A stretch of 64,000 nt of DNA, from NCBI RefSeq assembly GCF_017654505.1, contig NC_054536.1:16432294-16496293 (forward strand), written 5' to 3'. This DNA is from Polyodon spathula. Taxonomy: Eukaryota > Chordata > Actinopteri > Acipenseriformes > Polyodontidae. Below, one piece after another: positions 1 through 11,540 of this stretch; position 1 is the first letter of the stretch, and each line of letters starts with the position of its first letter. A model generated the notes under the pieces. It saw nothing but the letters and a program-made list of their open reading frames with translations. It did no database searches and had not been told where the DNA came from. The position numbers were made by a program, and so were the translations under genes.

Positions 1-129
1 AAATGTACGAACTGCCCCGTCCCGGAGGTGTCAATTACTGTGATATGAAAATTATACTAGTTTGGATGGCAGGGAAATCCTGTTGGTTAAGAGAACTAAT
101 GTGTTACCTAGTGACCCGTGCCCGCCTTC

Positions 130-780
130 TCATCTCACAGAAAGAAGGAGAGTGAAGGCAAGATGTCGGCCAAACAAAAATAAGGCGCTCACAAGTACGA
201 ACAAAATTCAATCTGGAGTGGCCATCTTCTGCACCAGAATGACGCTGCATACATTGCAACAAAAACGACCAATATGAGTTGTTTTGCGATGCAAAAAATC
301 AGTGCTGTGCTCCCAAGGATGAAAGGGTGTAGAGTGACATGTCAACAGCGAGGAGCACAAGGAAAAGAAAAAAGGTTTGGCGGGTATGGCATCTTTGCAA
401 AGTTTTTTTTGTGCCAACTTGTTTGCACTCCTTTGCAAAAAAATATGTCCAAGCCTGAGGTGCTATTTTCACATTTTCTTGTTGAACACAACCTGCCAAT
501 CACCACTGCTAACCACACTGGGCCTTTAGTAAGGGCTGCCTTTCCTGACAGTGAAATTACCAAAGTCTATACAGCTGCGAGGAAAACATGATGTATAATT
601 AATCATGCACTTGCCCTACACTTCCTTTCACCTACAGCAGTGTCAGTGAAATCAGGTCTGTTTTCAATCAGCATGGATGGAAGCAATGACTGATCTCAAG
701 AAAATATATCCAGTCGCGGTTTGTCTTTTTGATATAAAGCGGCACAAAAATGTGTCAGTCTAGTTTTTAAACACATGCAG
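130..780 (+). pseudogene. Decayed hAT-like (DUF4371-type) transposase-derived fragment
   Basis: The best-preserved stretch (about 448-591) reads MSKPEVLFSHFLVEHNLP, then ITTANHTGPLVRAAFPDSE and ITKVYTAARKT. After a frame change it continues with IINHALA-like and FSISMDGSND-like residues up to about 690. This pattern (FL.EHNLP...AFPDSEI.K.Y, INHALAP, S.DGSND) is that of BED/hAT-type domesticated or mobile transposase-like proteins common in aquatic animals. Frame changes, stops and lack of a continuous frame show it is dead. The left part is too degraded to assign. The family call rests on recalled similarity. Confidence 0.55.
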
Positions 781-3685
781 GAGATGCAGACAAACCTTTT
801 TCTAAATATGCTACATTGATTCTTCTTTGGTTTAAGAAATGAATCATAGTAAGACGTTAAGAGGATGAAAAGTGGGAGTCAGTTGTGTATTATATGATGT
901 TGCTACCTTAGCTTGTTCTTGCTGATATTTTCCAGTTTATGTACAGTATGTATGTATGTATTTTATTTATTTATTGTGTAAGTTACTGACAATCAATAGG
1001 CTGTATTCAAGGCTTAATTCAATTACTAGGGCATGGGTGGTTTATATTAGCTGTAATGTCACTTAGTATTCAGATAATCTCACGCATCGCGGTTTTCATG
1101 AACTTGAGATCTCTGGTATGCAGTGACATTGTGGATGCATTAGAGGTCAGTTCCCTCTTGAATAAATAAAACAGCAGCATTGCAAGTCAATCTTAGGAGC
1201 CTTCTGACTGTCCTTGTGTACAACTACTCTAAATAAAATACAACTGTTCAAACTGAACATTAATAAATTGCAGTACTTAAGTGGAGCATAGCATTACACA
1301 TTACTTTTTCGCAAGCCAGCGCTCCTCTCTGTGCTGGTCACCACTTATGGAGCTGCATTGTGTTGTGAAGTGTGGTGACGTGTCTCCCTGCCCTTCCTAG
1401 ACCAACAGTGTTGTGTTGTTCAATAAGGGACACTGACACAGTGTACTGCTGATGGGGTGGGGATGTCTTTATTTTCTTAGGACTGCTAAATCAGCTTCCA
1501 TGTCTTTATTGTCCTTATTTCCTCCACCCAGCTGACTGACTGAGAGGTGCAGAGGTGATGACGTGAACAAAATCTGCCAAAAAAATGCAATAAAAAAATT
1601 CAGTTCGCTAGGCAACACAGAACTGTATACAATTAACTGGGGACCAGGGTTTGGTGGAGATACACTAAGATATTTTGTATTCTGCTAGATTTGCTCTAAA
1701 CGTTTTATGGTAAGCATGTTGTAAACACTGTTGCAAGGACTGTGATTAAAATATTGTTTTACTTAAATAGATAAACAGCTGTTGACGCTGCTTTGTTTAA
1801 TTAACATGTTTAACATAATAGCAACTGAATGCACAGCTCTCATCATATACAGAGGTTACAGTTTTGTTTGATGGCTTGCAGCAACCCCATTATAAAAATT
1901 GTTCCAGCGCCACTGACCAGAAGAATAGTATTTAGCATTTACACAAGTATATAGTGTAACTGCTGTCAAGCAGTTTAACAATGATGCTTAGTAAATTGTC
2001 ACCCAGAGTGAACACACAAAGGCAGCTTGTCTCTGGTGCGTTAACCTTGTGTACTCTAGTGAGGCCTGGCAGGGGATTCACACTCGTAATGAGAATGCAG
2101 TCAGGTTTTGAGATTTTGGCCTCACTGGCATGAGGCAAAGGAAGTTGTGTCCAAATAAAAACAATAAAACAATATCTAGAGGCTAAAAATGACACTTAGG
2201 CTTAGCCTTCATAGCTGCTCATGATGACCCACCACTGTTTCAGGTGTATATTTGCGCGATACAAGCCATGCAGTCAAGTCATGTCAGACGAACCTGAAAT
2301 GGGTAGAATCTTCTTATCTTTCTTCTAAACATCTCAAAGATTTGATTTGAATGACTTTTATGAGGGAATTTTGTTAAGTTGACTTTTCACATTAGTATCT
2401 GATAACAAAAAGAAACAATTTATTGAAAGTGAAATAGCCTTGACATGGCACACAGTCATCTACTATATTGTAGTTTTAATGAGCAAACCACATACAGAGG
2501 GTTATTCAATGGTGGAAAAGACTTGATTTCCTTTACTTTCAGCCAACCCTTCAGTTGAATTATATAGTATCATATATACATTACCAGAGTAGTTCTTTAT
2601 CGTTTACTTTCACAAAAATATAAATATACAATACAACCAAAGAACATCTCTACAGCTTTGCAAAATACAAAAATACAATGGAAAACAATATCTCAGTAAA
2701 AGCATGACATAGTTACAAATGCATATGTGGACAATGGGTGCTGATATGCCTCTCACTGGCTTGAGAGGAAAAATTTTTTTTTGGTAGTCTGAACAATGAC
2801 ACCCGATGAAGTTGGGTTTGACTGGTTTCAACATTACAAACACAGAAAAACGTAACATGGCCTGGTTGCTGAAGTAGGCAGAATAATAAAAAACACAACA
2901 ACATTTGCATACATTCAGATAAAGCCCATATTCATGTCAAATACAAATATGTGATTAGTTTTCAGATCAGCAAACAAACTGTAGATTAACCTTTGAGTTT
3001 TAACCCCAATCACTACACCTCAATCTTTCATTTTGTAATTTAGCAGTATTAATAAAACCTCTTTTATACACTAATCACTCCTACCCTGTAATTATATTCA
3101 CATTTTGTATTGGAATGCCAATCTATACTTCTTACTGAGAAAACCCTAACCATTGTTTACAATATTCTGTTTGTGATTTATATAAATAAGGTTGAATATA
3201 TACATTTTGGTTTGGTTGGAACCAGGATGCGACTATGACTTAAGAAATACAATTGCGACTCACAAATGTAAATAAAGAAATAAAAAACGACTGCACCTGT
3301 AGCTAATTGAAACGACAATGTTGATGTTCTCATACAAATGGTATTCAATGTTCTATACACTAATGAACAATGCTAAAGCAATATTAAAGCAAAATTGAAC
3401 ACATAAATAAGGTTTATTTGGAAATATAAAAGATCCCTTAATTCAAAGGCACTTTTAAAAACCCCAACACTGAGGCAGTCCAATACACTGGAAATACCTT
3501 AGACCAAGCTGAAGGGCTATAGATGGGTTTCATTAACATACTTCAAGACCTAAAGTTCGAGAGTTTGGCCATGTGAGAAAAGAGGACAGGAATGTTTCAG
3601 AGTGGTTTGTGGAGCTCACGTTAAAGGATCTACCAAAACTATGAAGAAATAAGGCATGCACTATAAGAAGCCAATAGAAATAAAT

Positions 3686-3686
<1 letters not shown>
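781..3686. other. Non-coding 3' flank, nothing recognised
   Basis: AT-rich DNA with short chance frames only. I see no splice-flanked coding block, RNA gene or clear repeat boundary. Confidence 0.5.
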
Positions 3687-3722
<36 letters not shown>

Positions 3723-3729
3723 ACCCCCC
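3687..3729. repeat. Homopolymer C36 tract followed by A and C6
   Basis: Thirty-six consecutive C, one A, then six C. The complementary strand is a G36 tract able to form a G-quadruplex. Length is likely to vary and may be miscounted by sequencing. Confidence 0.95.
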
Positions 3730-6700
3730 GAAGAAATAAACAACAGTAAACATGCATTAACAGTTCGGGGGAATATGAACGCCTAGGATGTAAATAAGAG
3801 TCCATTATCTGATGAGCACCCTTTTCACATATTGGCCTCCATGAATCATCCTGATGCTTGGTGTGTGGGGAAAACAAAGGCGTCAGAAACTGCAAAAAGG
3901 ACAGTGAAACAGTAGTCCAAATTCAACATTGATGGTGCAAGCTGGAGTGACAGAAACTGGCAGGGCAGATATTTGCATTGTTGTGACAATGGTGCCACAG
4001 TTAATGCAGAGATTTACTGTAGCAACATGCAAAGTGAGTGGCATGCAGCTGTAAATAGTTTAGGCATGACTGGGTCTTCCCACATGACTGACGTAGAGAG
4101 CCAGGGCAATGTAAGCTGTCATTTCTTCCTCCCTCCATCACTGCTGATGAATTGTAACTTGCAGAATTTAAAGACAAACAATCAGGCAGCATAAAAACTA
4201 AAAGCCACAGGTACTTGCCCCATTAGGTATTACACTTTTGTGTTGTCTTTCCATGGCCTTCTTGTGTATACACGTGACTTTTACAACAGGTAATTTTATT
4301 TTTAAAACACTTATTTCATTGTGTATCTGTGAATAGGATGGCTGCAGGAGTGATGCAAGACCAGAAACACAAAGCCAAAACAAGGAATGGCAGGGCAGAG
4401 ACACTATGGCGCTCACTTCGTTTATTAAATAATAATAAAACAAACAGGTTGAACAAAACAAAACTACACAAAACAAAAAGGCACGTTGGCCAAACAAACT
4501 ATAACAAATAAGTATTGTGCTGGTGTAGCCCCCACACTTAGCAATTGTTATTTCTTTCTATGTAATTACCTCCTCTCCACACCTGTTCTCCACTCACCAC
4601 CATGCTTCCCAGAGCATGCAAGCTTTTATACAGGTGACCATCTCCCTATTAGTAACAATGAATCAGTGAACTAACTTGGGAGATTTGTTTTACTACACTT
4701 TCTTTTGTTTTTGTGAAGTCTCTTTGGTTACCATAGTAAATTGAACTTTAATGTTGTCGAGTTACTGTACTGGTATTTGATGATTTTTCTTGTTTTCTCC
4801 ATTTTCTTCCAGTTGAGCTTTTACTAAAAGTTTTAGTAAATTTTTATCATTCAGTGTCTTTTTTTCTTGTCGCAGCATTTTCCTGATTTTCAAAAAACAC
4901 ATCTCTGTTTTCATCAGAACATTTTTTTAATCATTTTCATTAACTGCCAGTTTGTGTGCTGTTGTGAAGTCAGTTTGGGTGTGGGAGTAACAATTTACCC
5001 TCTAATTTTAACACTGGGAGTGTACAATGTATTTTCAGGGGTTAAAATTACCTTGAAGTCACGAATAATCTTGATAAATACTGTACAATCTTTAATGGTA
5101 ATGGGAAAGGCATAAAAAAAAGAGCCTTCCATTATAACTGCAGTATTTCTTTAAACTACTGTACAAAAACTTAGTATAAAAATTAAACCAGATACAACAG
5201 CTATTCTTATTCACTTTATTGACCACAGCCAATACAACTTTAAACACAAGCACAGAAACAGAACTTCTATTTTAACATTAAATTCTTAAACTCAGTTAAC
5301 ATTTTAAAACTGCAATATCAAGTCATACAGATAAATAAAATAAGAAAATGCATTAATATGTTATAAAACAGTTTGTTTAATATTATAGGCACCTCTTTTT
5401 TTTAGCAATGGTTCCAGCTGGGTTTGTAGCTGGACTGGGGTGTTCACGCTTTAACCTGTGTAGCTTCGAATTTGTCTTATTCTTACTGTGATTGGCTTTA
5501 AAGACAACAGGGCTAACCAGAGATTGGATAATGTTTTTTTGGGAGGGTTTTAATTGTGCACAGTTTCCTAGTAAGTTGTTAAATTCACCCCTGCATGCAC
5601 CGATGTAAAGCGGATTCACCAAACTGTTGTTAAATTCACGAACTGTTGTGAAATTCACCGGTGTGTCACTGCTGAAGCAACGGATTCCCTGGGGTTGAGA
5701 ATCGGTGAACTGCAGCAAAACCAAAATGGCCACTCTCCCACTGTGGAAGTTTGTCTCGTTCGGAGATACTATTATCAATGTAATTGTAGATTCAGAGAAG
5801 CTTTTGAAAATAGGTATAGAGCTGCATATTTTTAATAAATAGTGCTAATAAAGATATTGATAAAAAATATCACATGTGCCAACTTATCCAGAGAAGCCGA
5901 CTGAGCTGGTGACGTACAAGAATTCGACGAGACAGAACAGATTTTTTTCATCGTGTATGTTATTTGCCATTTTATACTTCAAACAAATACATGACAAAGT
6001 TGCGAAAAGTGAGCGAATGTATTTGAAAGTGTATCCATTAATATATTCATATTTATAAATATTTACAGTTGCAGACTATCTGCTTTCTACATTTTAATAT
6101 AACAACAAGCTAGCTCCTAATTAGTTGGTTAAAGATAACTAAACCTACGGCCCAATAAGCTTTCAGCTCACACAGGTCAACCACAGCCTTGCATGCCACA
6201 AATTCCCCGCAAGTGATGTCACTTCCGACTCAGCGATGAAGAGCACCGATTAATTTAACAACACACCCTAACTGAAGACATTGTTCTCTGGGAGATGTAA
6301 TTGTTAGTGGAAGTTTTAGGGGAGGCAAACAAGCTGTGTAGCAAAATTAAAATTGAATGTATATTTGGGATTTTTTAATGTGTAAAAACGGCAGGTATGT
6401 AGCTTATCTGAACTGCTACATGCAAGTCTACACTTATGAAGACGGCATTTTACAAATCAAAGGTACACACAGTGCGCAACGTGCATACAGCTGCAGGCAT
6501 AACGAATAGTGTGCTGGTGCTGATGTAAAACATAGGGCTTCTGATTTCAGTTTTAACTGATAAAAACTGATGTAACTCCCCCAATACAAAAAAATGAATG
6601 AAATCAGTGGATAGCCAATAAACACCGGACACCACTGGAAAAACAGAGGAAATGGTTAATCAATTCACATTGACTTTACCCCTTTCCCATTCAAAAATAA

Positions 6701-7892
6701 AACCTACTACTATTACTACAAAAAAAAAAAAACATTTCCCAGTGCAGCTGAGCAATATCCCACCTACCTGACTTGTATCTAACATTCATTTGTTCTGAAT
6801 ACTTTAAACCCACCCCAACTACTGAGTGACAGCACATTCCTACATTTCTATTGGATGCTCCACTTGTGAGATTTAAAACGAGATTACACTCAGGCATGAA
6901 GGCTTGTTTGCGGGATTTAAAATTGTATTAAAGTTAAGATACAGAGGTTTAAAACAGAATTGCAAATTGTAGCAAAATATAAAAGAACACCTACATACAA
7001 AAACCCCTAAAGAATGTGCCCGATTTCTTTGTGGAAGACAGCAAAGGAAAGAAGTTACAACTTATGTGTACAAGTACTGTCGAGTTACTACTATACATAT
7101 TTTGGCATAAAACAAAAAAAACCAATCAAGCATTTTGCAAAGTAAATGAAAACACACATTTCTTAAAGTACATCAAAAACAAAAGCATTGTTTACATAAA
7201 ACTCGAAAATATCTAAAAATAAGCACAAAAAAATTAGTTTAATAAACACCGAAAAATAAAAGCCCTATGTATACAACAATGCTAATGTTCTGATTCCTGG
7301 CCAATCGCAAAAGCCCAATGGATAGGTAACTTACCTCAGATCCAGAAGGTACAAGCGTTGCATACAGCTCTCAGATTAGTTTCTTATTTTTTAAGAGTTA
7401 TATTAGTGACAGCTTTTGTTTACAAATTGCATTGGTGAGAATCATTTAGACATGTTTTGCCTGTTCCTGCTTACATGTGTTCGCAGAATAATTCTGTGTG
7501 CTGCTCACAGTTGCCACTGTGCCACAATCACACAGGGTTTAATCACTGTTTTTTCTTTCTTGTTCGTGATTTTTATACATGATCTTTGTTATTTTGTTGT
7601 TTTAAAAAAAATCTGATTGGTAATATTTTAATTTTTGGCTTATTTATTTTCTAACTTCCTGTTATCAACTTCCCTTACTTTTATTAGCGGAAGTTTTCTT
7701 AACAGAAAGTCGAGGAAGATTGGCCAGTTTGTTTGATTGCCTGTCTGGGAGTAGGTACCACCCCTAATTTTAATAAAACACTTCTCTGTAAAGTTAATAG
7801 GAAGATGCGAGAAGTTGAGTAATTGACCTGGAGGGAAGTTCAGTTAGGGGGAAGTTTGTAAACCAAAAACCTAATTGACTTACCCCTTAATG
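3730..7892. other. Non-coding 3' flank, nothing recognised
   Basis: No supported gene. At about 5565-5665 the phrase TTGTTAAATTCAC recurs two to three times with small changes, inside a 131-codon frame on the minus strand (5383-5778) that resembles no family I know. Confidence 0.45.
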
Positions 7893-8370
7893 AGCAGGTA
7901 CCAGGGTTTCGAAAAATACAGCATTACACATCCCCCGCATGCTGCTACAACTGTTTAAATAACATACTTGTAATTTTTCTTTTCAATTTTAACATCCTGA
8001 CAACCTTTTACACTTATAACTTCAAAGTCTGTTTCAAAGTTCTTTTCAAAATGTCCACTCTAGTGCACTGATAGTGTAAGGATCATTGCCCACACTGTCA
8101 AACAGGTAACACAGCAATAACGATCCATGAAGTGGTACGGAACAGAAAAGCCAGAGCACTTGTTATGCAGTGATTTAGAGTTAGAGAACAGATCTCAAAC
8201 CGCAGAGCAACCATTTTGAAAATAGATTTGAAAAAGACTTTAAAGTTATAAGTGCAAAAAAGTTTTCACAATATTAATAATGAAAAAATAAATTTCAGGT
8301 ACGTTATTTAAACAGTTATAGCAACATTTGGGGATGTATAACGTTATATTTTTCAGAAGCCCGCTACTTA
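7893..8370. mobile_element. MITE with long inverted repeats, copy 1
   Basis: The left arm (GGGTTTCGAAAAATACAGC, ATTACACATCCCC, CTACAACTGTTTAAATAAC...) is the imperfect reverse complement of the right arm (...GTTATTTAAACAGTTATAGC, GGGGATGTATAACG, TTTTTCAGAAGCCCGCTACTTA). The arms are roughly 170 nt and flank a non-coding core with GTGCACTGATAGTGTAAGG. There is no transposase, so this is a non-autonomous DNA element. A second copy, split by later insertions, lies at 47509-48767, which confirms it is a family and not a chance hairpin. Confidence 0.8.
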
Positions 8371-8583
8371 CTCTATAGGCCAAGTACACAGAAAATTATC
8401 AAAAATTACACATCATCAGTTGTTCTGTATTACAAATCCCCCCAAAAAATGACATGATTAGAATTAAATGTATGTAAAAAAAAACAAACAAAAAAACAAT
8501 GGTAATAATTGAATTAACTAAATATAATAGTCCCTCTACCATTTAATCCAACTCTAAAGAATCCCATTACTGTTTTGCAATGG

Positions 8584-9283
8584 TGTGGCAGGCCTGAGGC
8601 CTGCCCCTGTAAATAGTGTGTATTGGTGGTGGTTTGAAAATATGTTTTTGTTTATGTATGGCAGGGCTGGGAGGTTTGACTTCCCTCCCTGCCTAATTGA
8701 AATGCCACGTGCAGCAGGTGGTCAGGTGTCACCTGAATAATTGAATCAGTTAACCATGGTCTCCTGCCTTTAAAAAGAGGCTGGAAAGCCAGTACTTTGT
8801 TCTTGGTTCTCCATTTTGTTCTTTCTCAGCAAGCTGGAAGTGGATCGGCTTGGAATCCTCATGACTGTCTGTATCAACCAGAGTGAGCAAACAAAGAAAC
8901 CACTTGTGATCCCTGTGTGTGTTAACCGGGATTCGAGTGCTAAGCATAGAGATTAGTTTAGGGGATTTGAATTCCACCCCAGTTTATTTAGTGTGGTAGG
9001 GTGAAGGTTCCTGAAGCAGGACCTCCCTTCTAGTGGGAGCAGTGCTGAGCCACTGGATGGCAAACTTTTGTTTTTGGCTGTTTTACCTACTGTTTTGTTT
9101 TGTGTTTTTGTATTATGTACACATGTGTGTCTTTCCACACTAGGGATACCATTGCTGGTACCACCAATCACTGTAACTACTTGTCTGTGAATAAAATCTG
9201 GACGCCGTTTTCAACTTCAAACCCTCTGTATCTCTCTCGTCTCTCAGCGGATACCCACACAGTAACAGTACACTCCTGTTACA
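8584..9283 (+). mobile_element. LTR-like solo repeat (TGTGGC...TTACA)
   Basis: This block of about 700 bp starts TGTGGCAGGCCTGAGGCC and ends CACTCCTGTTACA. It is more GC-rich than its surroundings and has an AATAAA (within GTGAATAAAATCTGG) near its 3' end, the layout of a solo LTR. No internal retroviral or gypsy coding region is adjacent. I could not find a clean target duplication, so the ends are approximate. It resembles the repeat at 22245-22863 in its terminal TGTGGCA...CCTGTTACA. Confidence 0.5.
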
Positions 9284-11400
9284 CAGGGGCACACATTTTC
9301 AAAATCTTTACTAAAACGCGTTTCTGGGAACTATAGCTATCTATTAAACCGAAGTTCATTATCTGCAACAAAAAATTTGTCCTAATTTATCAATGTTAGA
9401 AACTCCAAATTCTCTTTTCATTGTCGGGAGAGTGTGACGTGGCAGCACTTATCACACACATTCCTCGCGTTACAGCTAGGGCCCTGTGTTTTTCACGACT
9501 TTTTTTTTTTTTTTATCCTGCAATTCAGTCCTAAACCTCTGGATGTGCGTGTGCTCACTCCAGCTAAACTGATCAAATGAATAATTATGTTATCAACACA
9601 TACAATTCTGGCTGATTAGAAAACACCCCCTAATTACAAGGGACAATTGTTGACATTACAGAAATTGATGTGTTTCGAGAAAAAGCTTACCTTGAGACTT
9701 GCTGTTTTAGAACAAATAGTTGCACACTTTTTAAACTTTTTTTTTATGTACTGAAGCTAAAGTGAGCCTAGTGTTTTTGCACAAACTATTGTCCTGTGAA
9801 CAATCTATAATTACATTTTCTTTACTTGCAGTACCACTAGAACTTCACTGTAATTTTTGATCAAAACATCATTGTAGTAGATTCATAAACGCGTGTCTGT
9901 AATAAGGGTACTTTTGTCTTACAAATTGACTAATTAGGTGCTGATTTATGCAGTTGAAGCAGGTTCAGTAATTTATCCATGTAGACAGTAACAATAAATG
10001 ACCATGACATAAACTGTAAAATAAACTGCCATTTTATTGACAAAGCCATAAATGTCACATTATATTGAGATTTTGCAAAGTCAATTTGTGTATGCAAGCA
10101 GAAATGTCAATATGTCACAAACACCCTTTGATCATTATCTTTTAACCCATTGAATTACTGTTCTCTTCACTGGCTTTTCTGTACTGCATTCTCTTTAGGA
10201 CCTGTGCTCCTTTATCAGTAATAATGATAAAACGACTTGCTATAAAATTAGATGAAGAGGAGATTATTTATGTGCAATTCTTGGTCTGTTAAAAATCCCA
10301 GTTGTTATCCATTATTTTTAAATGTAAAATAACCCAACATGTGCCAGCAGTGCTTGATGTCTGACCATCCGCCCCTTAAAAGGTTCTGTAAAGCACCCAA
10401 CAGCAGCAAATGCATCTTGTTTTTACTGACACACTTGTGCTTTACAAATATAGCTATTAATCTCAACCTTTACAGATTCAAATTGAAGGGTTAAAGAAGC
10501 ATATTAATAGATCCATCCTTCTTGTGTTCTTAAGAAACATATACAAATCTAAGTATGACATACAGATGCACAGGCAGATACCCCCATATACTGTATCTCC
10601 TGAATTGAATACTCTCAGCAACGTATGCTAAATAATGCTGTAACCAAGTTACATCACAATTGGATATAAGTTCTTCCAAACATATGGACTTGTACATTCA
10701 GTAAGTTCTAAATAATTCACAAATATGTCAGTGGAGTGTTAGTTTATTATATAAGTTGAATGACTCACCTGGCTGTCTGTCAAACCTGATTGACTCTACA
10801 ATGCTGGTTTCAGTGAAGCTGAAGAACATCGGAGTGACCCCCCCTCTGTGGGTCTGAGGACCCACAGCCACCACCATGTAATTTGTTTTGTTCTGTTCAT
10901 AAAGATAATACTTATTTATGTTTTTTTTTTTTTTTTTCAAATAAGAAAGAAAGAATCCTTTAATGTCAAACAGTTGTTTATTTTATATGGTACAAATAAA
11001 AGTGGCATATTTTAAGCTGTTTAGAAATACACAAAGTGCAGCTTTACTGACCATACAGATATTGCTCTAGATATTAAGTACAGTTTTCAGTCTATAAAAT
11101 TTAAAGCAACCTGTGCAGGTAAATCAGCTTTGGTTTCAATGGCTTGAGTAATAACAAGTAGTTTTTATTTTAGAACCAGTTTGTGTCTGTGTGTTTAAGT
11201 GTGTTTCGTTGTCTTTATTTATCCCTTCAGGTCACAAAACCTTTTCCTTGCACCCCACTAAGGTGAGACAAAATGTTGGTGCTGCCAGTTCAGCCTATAA
11301 ACTCCACACTGCGTGAAAAAGCAGCACAGCTCTCCAACAGCTCCTGGGTGACCATGGCGACCATTGGACATAAAAGATCCTTGTGCCACACATAATGTAG
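9284..11400. other. Non-coding 3' flank, nothing recognised
   Basis: AT-rich DNA without supported coding, RNA or repeat structure beyond simple runs. Confidence 0.5.
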
Positions 11401-11540
11401 GGCCCTATTCACAAAGCTTTAACTCATAAGTTATTTAAAGAATAATAAAATAATCTTCCCTTTACTGTTGCTAAAGAAAACAACAACAGTTTTCATGAAA
11501 ACAGGCTTTAAATTACTTGCGTTAAAGCTTTGTGAGGAGA
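11401..11540. mobile_element. Short palindromic MITE
   Basis: Begins CCCTATTCACAAAGCTTTAAC and closes with CGTTAAAGCTTTGTGAGGAG, giving terminal inverted repeats of about 16 nt (TTCACAAAGCTTTAAC against CTCACAAAGCTTTAAC). Length is about 140 bp with an AT-rich core and no coding capacity. Typical of a small non-autonomous DNA transposon. Confidence 0.65.

Noticed and set aside
3533..3895. A 120-codon minus-strand frame with a poly-Gly core
   Set aside because: The Gly tract is the C36 homopolymer; the flanks resemble no protein and lack splice context.
5383..5778. A 131-codon minus-strand frame as a possible small gene
   Set aside because: No recognisable domain, no promoter or splice support, and internal short repeats of the DNA. 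Length is compatible with chance in this much sequence.
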